A program made the translations under genes and the position numbers. Positions 8,382-16,886 of a DNA stretch of 64,000 nucleotides are shown piece after piece (position 1 is the stretch's first letter; each line of letters opens with the position of its first letter). Source of the DNA: UBA5972 sp002430125 (GTDB taxonomy: Bacteria > Pseudomonadota > Alphaproteobacteria > Rhodobacterales > Rhodobacteraceae); contig CALBIC010000136.1 of NCBI GenBank assembly GCA_937892915.1, positions 16,512 to 80,511 of the forward strand, in the 5' to 3' direction. The notes under the pieces are model-generated. The model did not search any database and had not been told where the DNA came from. It saw nothing but the letters and a program-made list of their open reading frames with translations.

Positions 8382-9332
8382 ATGAGCTTTCTGTGTACCC
8401 TGCCGCTGATCAGTTCATTGCTGACAACGTGTTTGCCGCCCTTACCGTTGGCCTCGGGCTATGTCGAAGGGGAATATGTTTTGATGGCGCCGGTTGAGAC
8501 AGCGCAAATTGATCAGGTGACAGTCAGGCGCGGTGACCGGATAACTGCCGGCCAGGAATTGGTGTTGTTGGAAAAGCGCGACGCGGAAATCAGTGTTGCA
8601 CAGGCCTCGGCCTCGCTGAAACAGGCCGAAAGCAATCTGTCAAACATCTCGCAAGGGCGCAGACCCGAAGAAATCGCAGTGATCGAAGCTTCGGTCGCAT
8701 CGGCTAAAGCACAGGTGAACGAAGCGCGGCGGGAATTGAAACGCCAGCAGGATTTACTGGCGCGCGGGATCACGCCGCAAGCTGCATTTGATCAGGCGCA
8801 AACCCAGGCTGAAGTCGCCCAGGCGGCGGTTTCAGTATTAGAGGCAAATCTGGCCGTCGCCCGCTTGCCCGCCCGCGCTGACGAAATCAAAGCCGCCGAG
8901 GCAAATGTGGCGCAAGCTCAGGCAGCCCTTGAGAACGCCGAATGGCGGTTGTCAAAGCGCACCCTGACTGCGGTCAGTGCCGGTATAATCTTTGACGTGA
9001 TCCGCAGCCAAGGAGAGGTTGCCGGGCCACAAGCACCAGTTCTGTCGATCCTGCCTGATGGCGCCGTAAAACTGCGTCTCTATATTCCGGAAACCGCGAT
9101 TTCACAGATAAGCCTTGGCACAAAACTGGTGGTGGATTGCGATGGCTGTGCAGATACAACAGCCGAAGTCAGTTACGTGTCTTCGGGACCGGAATTCACC
9201 CCACCGGTAATCTACTCGCTCGAAAACCGGCAAAAGCTGGTTTATCTGATCGAAGCGCGCCCAAGCAAAGGCAGCACAGCCCTGAAACCCGGTCAGATCG
9301 TCAACGTCGACCTGGCGAGCGGCACAAAATGA
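8382..9332 (+). CDS. HlyD-family membrane fusion (adaptor) protein of an ABC exporter
   Basis: Periplasmic adaptor, 316 residues, resembling YbhG. The N-terminus has a short hydrophobic signal segment. A biotinyl/lipoyl-like half-motif (GEYVLMAPVETAQIDQV, RRGDRITAGQELVLLE) comes next, then a long Ala/Gln/Glu-rich coiled coil of about residues 65-195. The second half-motif (TAVSAGIIFDVIRSQGEVA) and a beta-barrel part ending in KPGQIVNVDL close the protein. Its TGA overlaps the ATG of the ATPase gene. It should bridge the ABC-2 pump to an outer-membrane channel not encoded here. The cargo is unknown. Confidence 0.88.
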   Translation: MSFLCTLPLISSLLTTCLPPLPLASGYVEGEYVLMAPVETAQIDQVTVRRGDRITAGQELVLLEKRDAEISVAQASASLKQAESNLSNISQGRRPEEIAVIEASVASAKAQVNEARRELKRQQDLLARGITPQAAFDQAQTQAEVAQAAVSVLEANLAVARLPARADEIKAAEANVAQAQAALENAEWRLSKRTLTAVSAGIIFDVIRSQGEVAGPQAPVLSILPDGAVKLRLYIPETAISQISLGTKLVVDCDGCADTTAEVSYVSSGPEFTPPVIYSLENRQKLVYLIEARPSKGSTALKPGQIVNVDLASGTK

Positions 9333-10246
9333 ACGCGATCGACGTTCACGGGCTGGTCAAACGCTACGGCACGGCCACTGTTGTGGACAACGTTTCAATG
9401 ACCGTGGAACGGGGCGAGATTTCTGGCTTTCTGGGGCCGAACGGATCAGGCAAGACAACCACGATCCGGGTCATGTGCGGGCTGTTGACACCCGATGCCG
9501 GGCACGGAACCGTGCTGGGGTTTGACCTGTTGAAAGACCAACTGAAAATTAAGCGTGAAGTCGGATACATGACACAACGGTTTTCGTTCTACGGGGACTT
9601 GTCGATCGAGGAAAACCTGTTTTTCGTCGCCCGTCTTTACCAGTTAAAACCGGCCCGTCAGTTTGTGCGCGACACGCTTGAAAACCTTGGTCTGACATCA
9701 AGGCGGCATCAGTTGGCGGCCAGCCTTTCAGGCGGTTGGAAGCAGCGTCTTGCCTTAGCCGCCTGCATCATGCATCGCCCGAAATTGCTGTTGCTTGATG
9801 AACCAACCGCAGGCGTAGACCCGAAAGCGCGGCGCGAGTTCTGGGATGAAATCCATGCTTTGGCGGCGGATGGCATGACCATTTTGGTCTCGACCCACTA
9901 CATGGACGAAGCCGAAAGATGTCATAAAATCAACTATATATCCTACGGAAAACTGCTGGCCAGTGGCACCGTTGACGAGGTCGTTGAAGGCTCGCATCTG
10001 ACAACCTATGTGCTGAACGGGCCGGACACGGCCAAGGCAGCCCTTGACCTGAAAACCCTTCCCGGCGTCGATCAGGTTGCCCCGTTTGGAACCACATTGC
10101 ACGTCGTTGGACGTGACGGCGCTGCGATCAAGAAAGCGGTCGATCAAGTCTGCAAATCCTACAATGTTACCGCAAAAATCGGCGTCACCAATCTTGAGGA
10201 TGTGTTTATTCAGTTCATGGCGCAGTCGCAGGACAATATCCGATGA
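9329..10246 (+). CDS. ABC-2 exporter ATP-binding protein (YbhF/CcmA-like)
   Basis: ATPase of the exporter, 305 residues from the ATG at 9329. That start overlaps the adaptor gene's stop (ATGA) and gives the normal N-terminus MNAIDVHGLVKRYG. A longer in-frame extension from 9137 would lie inside the adaptor gene and is rejected. Walker A is GPNGSGKTTTIRVMCG, the signature is LSGGWKQRLALAACI, Walker B is LLLLDEPTAGVDPKARR, and the H-loop is STHYMDEAERC. The C-terminal 80 residues form the accessory domain typical of drug or lipid ABC-2 systems. The signature has Trp in place of the usual Gln, a variant also seen in YbhF-like proteins. Confidence 0.92.
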   Translation: MNAIDVHGLVKRYGTATVVDNVSMTVERGEISGFLGPNGSGKTTTIRVMCGLLTPDAGHGTVLGFDLLKDQLKIKREVGYMTQRFSFYGDLSIEENLFFVARLYQLKPARQFVRDTLENLGLTSRRHQLAASLSGGWKQRLALAACIMHRPKLLLLDEPTAGVDPKARREFWDEIHALAADGMTILVSTHYMDEAERCHKINYISYGKLLASGTVDEVVEGSHLTTYVLNGPDTAKAALDLKTLPGVDQVAPFGTTLHVVGRDGAAIKKAVDQVCKSYNVTAKIGVTNLEDVFIQFMAQSQDNIR

Positions 10247-11379
10247 ACTATTTCTTTTCGCTGACACGGTTAATGGCACTGCTGGCCAAGGAATTGATCC
10301 AGATGCGGCGCGACCGGATCACGTTTGGCATGATGCTGGGTGTCCCGTTGATGCAACTTGTGCTGTTTGGCTTTGCGATCAACAACGACCCGAAACAATT
10401 GCCGGCTGCATTGGTCACTACCAGTCAGGATCATTTCACACGCGCCATCGTTTCGGCCCTTGAAATCACCGGTTATTACCGGTTTGAGCACGTTACCGAT
10501 AGCGCCGCCGAGGCGGAAGCGTTGATCGAAAACGGCACAGTGTCTTTCGTCGTAACAATTCCTTCAGATTTCGCCCGACGAGTGGTCAAGAAAGACCATC
10601 CACAAATCCTGATCGAAGCTGATGCCACCGACCCCGCCGTTGCCTCTGGTGCAATATCCACCCTTGGCACCGTGGCTGCGCAAGCTTTGTTGCGCGAACT
10701 TGGCAACGAAGCACAAGCCGCACAAAATGCGTCAGAACAGCTCGAGGTCGTGGTTCACCGGCGGTATAATCCTGAAGGTGTTACGCAATACAACATCGTG
10801 CCCGGTCTGCTAGGGGTGATCCTGCAAATGACCATGGTGATGATGACCTCGATGGCGCTGACCCGCGAGGTCGAGCGTGGCACGATGGAAAACCTGCTGG
10901 CGATGCCCGCCAGCCCGATTGAGATAATGTTGGGGAAGGTCGTGCCCTACCTGATCGTCGGCGCGGTGCAGGTCATCGTGGTCTTGGTTGCAGCGCGGTT
11001 GTTGTTTCAGATCCCGTTTGTCGGGTCGATGACGTTGCTTCTCAGCGGGATATTCATCTTTGTGTTCTCGTTGGTTTTGCTTGGCTATACAATCTCGACC
11101 GTCGCCACGACGCAAATGCAGGCGATGCAGTTGACGTTCTTTTACTTCCTGCCCTCGCTGCTTTTGTCCGGCTTCATGTTTCCGTTTCGCGGCATGCCGG
11201 TCTGGGCACAATATATCGGCGAATTATTCCCGCTGACCCATTTCCTGCGGGTCGTGCGGGCGGTCATGCTGAAAGGCGCCGATGTTCAGGCGGTCAGCAC
11301 ACCGTTGCTAGCATTGGTCGCGTTCACAGCCGGTTTCGCCGTTCTCGCGCTGTTGAGGTTCCGAAGGACGTTAGACTAG
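10243..11379 (+). CDS. ABC-2 exporter permease (YbhS/YbhR-like)
   Basis: Inner-membrane permease of 378 residues with the layout of the ABC-2 family: one N-terminal helix (RITFGMMLGVPLMQLVLFGFAI), a periplasmic domain of about 140 residues, then five helices. The conserved ALTREVERGTMENLLAMPASPIEIMLGK and FYFLPSLLLSGFMFPFRGMP motifs are clear. It overlaps the ATPase gene by 4 bases. Only one permease gene is present, so the pump is presumably a homodimer, unlike the YbhR/YbhS pair of enteric bacteria. It ends the operon. Confidence 0.9.
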   Translation: MNYFFSLTRLMALLAKELIQMRRDRITFGMMLGVPLMQLVLFGFAINNDPKQLPAALVTTSQDHFTRAIVSALEITGYYRFEHVTDSAAEAEALIENGTVSFVVTIPSDFARRVVKKDHPQILIEADATDPAVASGAISTLGTVAAQALLRELGNEAQAAQNASEQLEVVVHRRYNPEGVTQYNIVPGLLGVILQMTMVMMTSMALTREVERGTMENLLAMPASPIEIMLGKVVPYLIVGAVQVIVVLVAARLLFQIPFVGSMTLLLSGIFIFVFSLVLLGYTISTVATTQMQAMQLTFFYFLPSLLLSGFMFPFRGMPVWAQYIGELFPLTHFLRVVRAVMLKGADVQAVSTPLLALVAFTAGFAVLALLRFRRTLD

Positions 11380-12073
11380 AAATTCAGCGCGCTGCGGACC
11401 GTCTGACGAATACGCAAATGGCTACACTTGATACATATCACAGCAATCGCTGCACATTCGTTGTGTGAAACGCATCGGTCTTCTAAGGAAATCCGCCCCA
11501 ATGGATCTCAGTCCAGTCCTGTACTGAAGTTCGATCGGAAGCACTCTGTCAGGTGTTGGATACCCAGCGTTTGATTTCCAGTATCGATGAGAAAGGCGCA
11601 AACAATATTCATCCGACGGGAAGATCAGGATCGTGCTGGATGCGAACCTAAGCTAGACAACCTGAAACCCTGCGATGGCCCTGAACAGGGATTTCTCGTG
11701 TTGTCGGCCTGTCCTGCAGTGTTGGCCTGTTGCTGCCGGTCATTGGGCTGCCAGCCGGGGTATCAGGGAATTACTGGCTTTGGAAAACGGATCAGCGTTA
11801 CGCTTTCTCCAATCCAGCGAGGCCGAAAACCGCGGCCGAATATCGCTGAAACCCATTTGGACCGTGGCCGGTGACCTGCAGATCAATGAACGGTTTGCAG
11901 TGGTGATTTTCTTCCATTTGTGACCGATTTTCTGCACCACTCGTACTTGCTGAAAGAATACGATGGACAAACTGGCAGCATTTCGTCACCAATTTAGTCC
12001 CAAAGCGTCATGAACGCCTCGGGGAAGTTGGCGCGCTTTGAATTTGCGATGAAACCGAGGACCTGCTTGACTT
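11380..12073. other. 694-base stretch without an intact gene
   Basis: Lies between the exporter operon and the tungstate transporter genes. All six frames are broken by stops into pieces under about 100 codons, none with a ribosome site or a recognisable domain. Short pieces have coding-like composition, for example around 11545-11640 and 11918-11997, so the region may hold decayed gene remnants, but I could not name a parent gene. It presumably also contains the promoter of the transporter genes. Confidence 0.5.
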
Positions 12074-12778
12074 ATGACTGAACTCCTTGACGGATTGCGT
12101 GCTGCCTTCTGGTTAATCGTGACCTTGGATCATGAACTCCTCGAAATCAGCCTACGGTCTCTGCAAGTGACCTTGACGGCTTTGTTTTTTGCCTGCCTGA
12201 TCGGAATCCCTTTTGGCACCTTCCTGGCGGTTTATCGATTTCGCTACAGGCGGTTGGTCATTGCGGTTGCCAACGCGTTGATGGGGCTGCCGCCGGTCGT
12301 GGTTGGGTTGATCGTCTATATCTTTCTGTCCCGCTCAGGGCCTTTCGGAGTGCTGGGCTTGTTGTTTACACCGACAGCAATGATCATTGCACAAGTTATC
12401 ATTATCACGCCGTTGATTGCCTCAATCACTCATCAAGCAATGCGAGAGCTGTGGGCGGATTACCACGACTTGCTGATTTCTTTGAATGCCAGCAAGTGGC
12501 AGCGGGTCAAAACGCTGATGTGGGACGGACGGCGCAATTTGTTGACAGCCGCGCTGGCCGGATTTGGCCGCGCAATTGGCGAAGTTGGCGCAATCATGAT
12601 TGTTGGCGGAAATATTGACAAGGTGACCCGTGTGCTCACCACCGCCATTGCACTTGAAACAGGCAAAGGCGATTTTGCCATGGCTTTGGGTTTGGGATTT
12701 GTGCTGATCGGGCTAGCGCTGTTCGTAAACTTTGCGATACATTGGTTGTCCCGTACAGAACGCGAGGGCCGCTGGTGA
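12074..12778 (+). CDS. tupB: Tungstate ABC transporter permease
   Basis: Inner-membrane permease, 234 residues with five or six helices. The cytoplasmic EAA-type loop reads ALAGFGRAIGEVGAIMIVGGNI, and the N-terminal VTLTALFFACLIGIPFGTFLA block and MGLPPVVVGLIVYIFLSRSGPFG are characteristic of TupB/anion permeases. Together with the following ATPase and a TupA-type binding protein it forms a complete tungstate importer. The order is B-C-A, with the binding protein last, unlike the more usual A-B-C. It overlaps the next gene by 4 bases. Confidence 0.9.
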   Translation: MTELLDGLRAAFWLIVTLDHELLEISLRSLQVTLTALFFACLIGIPFGTFLAVYRFRYRRLVIAVANALMGLPPVVVGLIVYIFLSRSGPFGVLGLLFTPTAMIIAQVIIITPLIASITHQAMRELWADYHDLLISLNASKWQRVKTLMWDGRRNLLTAALAGFGRAIGEVGAIMIVGGNIDKVTRVLTTAIALETGKGDFAMALGLGFVLIGLALFVNFAIHWLSRTEREGRW

Positions 12779-13488
12779 GTGATTTGTTTCCGCTGACGCT
12801 TAAGCACGCGCAGGTTCGGCGCAAAGGCAAGACCATTCTGGGCCCGGTGGAACTGACACTTGAGGCCCGCGGCCTGACAATTTTGATGGGGCCTAACGGG
12901 TCTGGCAAGACGACATTGTTGCGGGTCATCCACGGCGTCGAAAGATTAAGCAGCGGCACTACGAGGTGGGCAGTTTCGGACGCGGTTGCGCGGGAACGTC
13001 AGGCCTATGTGTTTCAGTCCCCAATAATGTTGCGCCGTTCCGTTTCGGACAACTTGCATTACCCTTTGCAGTTGGTTCGAACCCCTCGAAAACAGGCGGT
13101 TGCACTGGTTCAATATTGGCTGAACCGGATCGGCTTTGACGATCTAGCGCAGGTTCAGGCGACAAGCCTATCGGGCGGTGAGCGGCAAAAGCTGGCCCTA
13201 GCCCGTGCTTTAATTAGAAAACCCGACGTGTTGTTTCTGGACGAACCTTGCGCTAACCTTGACGGGAAATCTACTCGCGAAATCGAGAATCTGCTGTTGG
13301 AAACCCGCGCGGCAGGTACGCGCATTATCATGGCAACGCACGACATCGGGCAAGCACGCCGACTTGCAACTGATGCAATCTTTATTTTGTCTGGCCGGGT
13401 GCAGGAACACAGCCCCGCGGCGGACTTTTTTGAAAGACCTAAGACCTCCGAATTGGTCGCATTCTTACAGGGAGATATAGTCGAATGA
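12775..13488 (+). CDS. tupC: Tungstate ABC transporter ATP-binding protein
   Basis: ATPase subunit, 237 residues from a GTG at 12775 that overlaps the tupB stop. An in-frame upstream extension to 12742 would run inside tupB and is not preferred. Walker A is GPNGSGKTTLLRVIHG, the Q-loop is YVFQSP, the signature is LSGGERQKLALARAL, Walker B is VLFLDEPCANLD, and the switch is MATHDI. The N-terminal LKHAQVRRKGKTILGPVELTLEA is normal for this family. Its last four bases overlap the start of tupA, so the three genes are translationally coupled. Confidence 0.9.
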   Translation: MSDLFPLTLKHAQVRRKGKTILGPVELTLEARGLTILMGPNGSGKTTLLRVIHGVERLSSGTTRWAVSDAVARERQAYVFQSPIMLRRSVSDNLHYPLQLVRTPRKQAVALVQYWLNRIGFDDLAQVQATSLSGGERQKLALARALIRKPDVLFLDEPCANLDGKSTREIENLLLETRAAGTRIIMATHDIGQARRLATDAIFILSGRVQEHSPAADFFERPKTSELVAFLQGDIVE

Positions 13489-14291
13489 TCAGAGTATTGG
13501 TGGGGCTATTTGCGTTGATTTACATGTCTGCTGCGGCCTCGGCCGAGGACCTAAAACTTGCCGTAACAACGTCGTTCGAAAATTCAGGTTTGGCCGGAAT
13601 ACTCCTGCCGGAAATCAAGGCCGATACTGGCATTGATGTACAACTGATCGTGGTTGGTACCGGTCAAGCCATCCGGCTGGGCAAGGCCGGTGACGTTGAT
13701 GCAATTCTGGTGCATTCGCGCCAAGCCGAAGAGGCGTTTCTTGCTGCCGGGTTTGGCACGCATCGACGGGAAATCATGTACAACGATTTTGTTCTGATAG
13801 GCCCGTCAGATGACCCTGCTGGTATTTCGGACGCCAAAACCGTTGTCCAGGCAGTGCAACGAATTGCAGACACTGAGTCTGCATTTGTTAGTCGCGGCGA
13901 CGATAGTGGTACACATAAGTCCGAGCTTTCGATCTGGTCTGCTTCTGGGTTGAACGTGGCGTCTTTTGGCGACTGGTATCGCTCGGTCGGTGCCGGTATG
14001 GGGGCGGCGCTGGTGACGGCCAGTGGCATGAATGCCTACATTTTGTCGGATCGTGCCAGCTGGTTGAAATTTGGCAAAAAGGCAAAACTGAAGCTTTTGT
14101 TTTCTGGGGATCCGGCACTGTTCAATCAATATGCCTACCTTCCGGTTAACCCGCAAATTCATCCGCATGTGCGCAATGATCTGGCTATGCAGCTTGAGGC
14201 ATGGCTGGTCAGCGACCGCGCCAAATATCTGATCGAAAACTACCGGATCAACGGCGAATCGTTGTTTACGTTCAACGCGTCACCTCAATGA
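13485..14291 (+). CDS. tupA: Tungstate-binding periplasmic protein
   Basis: Periplasmic oxyanion-binding protein, 268 residues with a signal peptide ending near AAASAED. The TupA hallmarks are present: TTSFENSGL just after the signal (family TTTS-type ligand loop), GTGQAIRLGKAGDVDAILVHS, MYNDFVLIGPSDDPA, and the SRGDDSGTHKSE segment that contributes oxyanion ligands. These distinguish it from molybdate-specific ModA. The C-terminal block (LEAWLVSDRAKYLIENYRI) matters because a similar block occurs in the cytochrome encoded at 16887-17618. Its position next to a formate dehydrogenase cluster supports a role in supplying tungsten to that enzyme. Confidence 0.92.
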   Translation: MIRVLVGLFALIYMSAAASAEDLKLAVTTSFENSGLAGILLPEIKADTGIDVQLIVVGTGQAIRLGKAGDVDAILVHSRQAEEAFLAAGFGTHRREIMYNDFVLIGPSDDPAGISDAKTVVQAVQRIADTESAFVSRGDDSGTHKSELSIWSASGLNVASFGDWYRSVGAGMGAALVTASGMNAYILSDRASWLKFGKKAKLKLLFSGDPALFNQYAYLPVNPQIHPHVRNDLAMQLEAWLVSDRAKYLIENYRINGESLFTFNASPQ

Positions 14292-14324
14292 ACGGCTGAG
14301 ATTATCAAATAACCCGGGCCGCAT

Positions 14325-14819
14325 TCAGTGATGATGTGGCTCGTCATCCAGTGACCCGTGGATCGCGAATTGCCCAAGATCTGCGTCCTGGGGTTCGATT
14401 ATCCGGTAACTTTCGTTGACACCGGCTTCGGTCAGTTCACGTGCGACGGTCAGCAGCGTGTTAGGCGCATGTCCATCGCATAAATCCTGCATCTGACTAA
14501 CTTCTTCAAGCGCAACAGCCCGCGCCGCTTCTGTCGAAGGTGCGCCGTAAATATCGACAAAATGCTTTGCCAACAAATCGACAATCCACTCTTTTTCGGA
14601 CGCTTCCAGTTGGGTCACTGCCACAAAGCTGACCCGACCAAAGGTTTCGCATCCCATCCAGCCGTTTGAAAAAGCCTGACGCGCTTTGCCTGTCAAATCA
14701 GCTTCGGACCAGTTTGAAAACTCAAAACCGCCGGATATACACCATTCCCCAGTTCGGGCCGGGCTATGGAATACGCGGGTATCGCTTTCATCGAAATGGA
14801 TGGCACGGGCAAGTTTCAT
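14325..14819 (-). CDS. Conserved small protein of the formate dehydrogenase locus (DUF6505-like)
   Basis: A 164-residue soluble protein without signal or membrane segment. It opens with MKLARAIHFDESDTRVFHSPA, contains GEWCISGGFEFSNW and GRVSFVAVTQLEASEKEW, and ends in a short His tail (EPHHH). I recall this type as a domain of unknown function conserved beside formate dehydrogenase genes in Rhodobacterales; the DUF number is given from memory. Its ATG overlaps the stop of the biotin/lipoate-ligase-like gene by one base, and both belong to a four-gene reverse-strand block with mrp. The role is unknown; cofactor or subunit maturation is a guess. Confidence 0.7.
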   Translation of the reverse strand: MKLARAIHFDESDTRVFHSPARTGEWCISGGFEFSNWSEADLTGKARQAFSNGWMGCETFGRVSFVAVTQLEASEKEWIVDLLAKHFVDIYGAPSTEAARAVALEEVSQMQDLCDGHAPNTLLTVARELTEAGVNESYRIIEPQDADLGQFAIHGSLDDEPHHH

Positions 14820-15523
14820 CAGCGGTCCCTTAGCAGGTCTGTCAGAGGTACAAGCGTGGTTTTGTCGCCTTGCTGTAAAAGCAACCCAAGTCGTTCGTCA
14901 ACCCCAAGAAATATGCCGCTTTTGCCGCACACAAGGATTTCTTTACCGACGCCATGGGCAATCCCGATCCATTCACGGTGGGCAGCCGCAACACCTGTGT
15001 CCGCCCACGAATTTATGCCGACCAGCGTGTGGCGCATCCACGCTTCTAGCAGCTCAACCGCGTCAACGTCCGAACAGCCTTCTGCATAGAGGGCTGTTTC
15101 ATCAGGTGTGTGTCCGGTTTCGTCATTGGCTGGCCAAAGTTGAACTTCCAGTCCGACCACCAGCCAGTCAGGAATCGTCGCCGGATCGACATCCGAAGCT
15201 GCGACAGTTAATTTCCCGCAGCGCCCGCCGTTCACCCGGATACTGCCAGCCCATTCCAGATGCACGCCGACTTCTGGTGGCGCAAGCGCCCCAAACGCAT
15301 TCTGAAATCCGACACCACAGACCGGAAGCATGACGATGGCATCCTTTAAGGGCACTTCCGGCGCAAAAACGACCGCTGCGCGTAACCGATCCGGTGCCAG
15401 ATCAAAAGCCACCAAACCCGCGTCACAGCCTTGCGCCGCCTGCGCGCAAGCCTCGGAAAAGGGGTCGCCTTTTCCGGTCCAATCCAAGCTGGAAAAAAGT
15501 GGTGGAAACTGCGGCTGGCTCAT
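14819..15523 (-). CDS. Biotin/lipoate protein ligase-like protein (DUF4444 type)
   Basis: 234 residues related to the biotin/lipoate ligase fold. The catalytic-domain-like part includes FDLAPDRLRAAVVFAPEVPL, VHLEWAGSIRVNGGRCGKL (the ligase family's lysine-containing loop) and WLVVGLEVQLWP. A smaller C-terminal domain contains HREWIGIAHGVGKEILVCGKSGIFLGVDERLGLLL, which resembles the C-terminal domain of BirA. It overlaps the mrp gene by 4 bases. No biotin- or lipoate-dependent enzyme lies in this cluster, so the substrate attached, if any, is unclear. Its conservation beside formate dehydrogenase accessory genes suggests a maturation function. Confidence 0.75.
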   Translation of the reverse strand: MSQPQFPPLFSSLDWTGKGDPFSEACAQAAQGCDAGLVAFDLAPDRLRAAVVFAPEVPLKDAIVMLPVCGVGFQNAFGALAPPEVGVHLEWAGSIRVNGGRCGKLTVAASDVDPATIPDWLVVGLEVQLWPANDETGHTPDETALYAEGCSDVDAVELLEAWMRHTLVGINSWADTGVAAAHREWIGIAHGVGKEILVCGKSGIFLGVDERLGLLLQQGDKTTLVPLTDLLRDR

Positions 15524-16587
15524 GCGTCCCCGTTTGCGATCAGATCACGCGCGATTTTCCGGAAACATTCGGCCTGCGGGCTGTCGGGTTTTGAGATCAC
15601 AATCGGCGCGCCCCCGTCGGAGGCCATTCGGATATCAAGATGCAGAGGAATCTCGGCCAGCAACGGCACGTTCAGTTTCTTGGCTTCGGCGGCAACTCCG
15701 CCATGCCCGAACGTATGCTCTTCATGACCGCAAGCCGAACAGATATGTGTCGACATATTTTCAATCATACCGATAATCCGGGTGCCAAGCTGGTTGAACA
15801 TATCAATGCCTTTGCGTGCGTCCAAAAGCGCCACATCCTGCGGTGTGGAAACAATAATCGCCCCATCAAGCTTTGATTTTTGCACCAGCGTCATCGGCAC
15901 ATCGCCGGTGCCCGGCGGCAGATCAACGATCAGAACGTCCAGAGCGCCCCACTGCACATTGGTCAGCATTTGCTGCAAAGCGCCCATCAGCATCGGGCCA
16001 CGCCAGACCACTGCCTGATCGTCGTTTGCCATCAACCCCATCGACATCATCGTCACGCCAAAATTACGCATCGGCAAAATGGTTTTGCCATCGGGCGAAG
16101 ATGGCCGCCCGGAAACACCAAGCATCCGCGGTTGTGACGGGCCATAAACATCCGCATCCAGCAAACCGACGCGGCGGCCTTCGACGGCCAAAGCACAGGC
16201 GATATTTGATGCAACGGTGGATTTTCCGACCCCCCCTTTGCCCGAGGCAATCGCGATAATGCGGTCAATGCCGGGAATTCTCGCGGGGCCAGCCGGCGTT
16301 GAAGCACGGTTCGGCTTAAGATCGGGCGGTGCGGCTTGGGTGGAATGTGCAGTCATCACCACCGAAACCGCGGCAACGCCCTTCAATGCTTTGATTTTAT
16401 CCTCGGCCTCCTGGCGGACCGCGTGATAATTTTCGGCATGACGTGCGCTGACTTCAAGCACAAAGCGCACCGCCTGATCCTGCACCGTCAGCGCCTTGAC
16501 CAACCCGGCATCAACGATATTGCTGTCGCTAATCGGATCATTTAAAGTTTTCAGGACTTTAAGAACATCTTCGCGAGTTACTGGCAC
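15520..16587 (-). CDS. mrp: Mrp/NBP35-family ATP-binding iron-sulfur carrier
   Basis: A 355-residue P-loop ATPase of the Mrp/ApbC type, which binds and hands over [4Fe-4S] clusters. Domains in order: an N-terminal MIP18-like domain (LKTLNDPISDSNIVDAGLVKAL, about residues 1-90), a linker, then the ATPase domain with the deviant Walker A GKGGVGKSTVASNIA, DADVYGPSQPRML, VDLPPGTGDVPMTL, and the C-terminal metal-binding CSACGHEEHTFG. In this setting it may serve cluster assembly of the formate dehydrogenase and polyferredoxin, although it could equally be the cell's general Mrp. It is transcribed with the ligase-like gene and preceded by the 62-residue gene. Confidence 0.92.
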   Translation of the reverse strand: MPVTREDVLKVLKTLNDPISDSNIVDAGLVKALTVQDQAVRFVLEVSARHAENYHAVRQEAEDKIKALKGVAAVSVVMTAHSTQAAPPDLKPNRASTPAGPARIPGIDRIIAIASGKGGVGKSTVASNIACALAVEGRRVGLLDADVYGPSQPRMLGVSGRPSSPDGKTILPMRNFGVTMMSMGLMANDDQAVVWRGPMLMGALQQMLTNVQWGALDVLIVDLPPGTGDVPMTLVQKSKLDGAIIVSTPQDVALLDARKGIDMFNQLGTRIIGMIENMSTHICSACGHEEHTFGHGGVAAEAKKLNVPLLAEIPLHLDIRMASDGGAPIVISKPDSPQAECFRKIARDLIANGDA

Positions 16588-16595
16588 GTTCTTAT

Positions 16596-16784
16596 CTACC
16601 CTTGAATCTTGCTGGTGACGACATGTTCCAGCGCAAGCCCGTCGATGGTCAGAACCATTTTGGCCTCGAACGATTTGCCAGTCGTATCACCCGCATTTCG
16701 CATGGCTTCCTCGATAGCTTGCTGGGACGTCACGCCGACTTGTTTCAGGAACTTTCGCATAGACATGTTGAAATCTTCATTCAT
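16596..16784 (-). CDS. Small conserved protein (DUF6494-like)
   Basis: 62 residues, starting MNEDFNMSMRKFLKQVGVTSQQAIEEAMRN and ending in a region around AKMVLTIDGLALEHVVTSKI. Predominantly helical, with no signal sequence. The first gene of the reverse-strand block, 8 bases upstream of mrp. Short proteins with this pattern are, as I recall, conserved in alphaproteobacterial formate dehydrogenase loci under a DUF name. The function is unknown. The conserved FLKQVGVTSQQAIE stretch makes a spurious frame unlikely. Confidence 0.7.
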   Translation of the reverse strand: MNEDFNMSMRKFLKQVGVTSQQAIEEAMRNAGDTTGKSFEAKMVLTIDGLALEHVVTSKIQG

Positions 16785-16886
16785 GTATTGGCCTCTCTGG
16801 TTTTAACACAACGCCTTGACGCAACTGCGCCAGTGCTTTTACGGTTTAGTCAATGCCCTGACACTTTTGACGAGCAGGATGCAAAG

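Noticed and set aside
9137..9328. N-terminal extension of the ABC-2 ATPase to 9137
   Set aside because: It runs inside the adaptor gene; the ATG at 9329 overlaps the upstream stop and gives the normal ATPase N-terminus.
12742..12774. N-terminal extension of tupC to 12742
   Set aside because: Overlaps the end of tupB for 37 bases; the GTG at 12775 gives normal 4-base coupling.
14686..15333. A 215-codon forward frame across the DUF6505-like/ligase-like genes
   Set aside because: The reverse-strand genes are overlapping, conserved and fit an operon; the forward frame has low-complexity, shadow-like composition.
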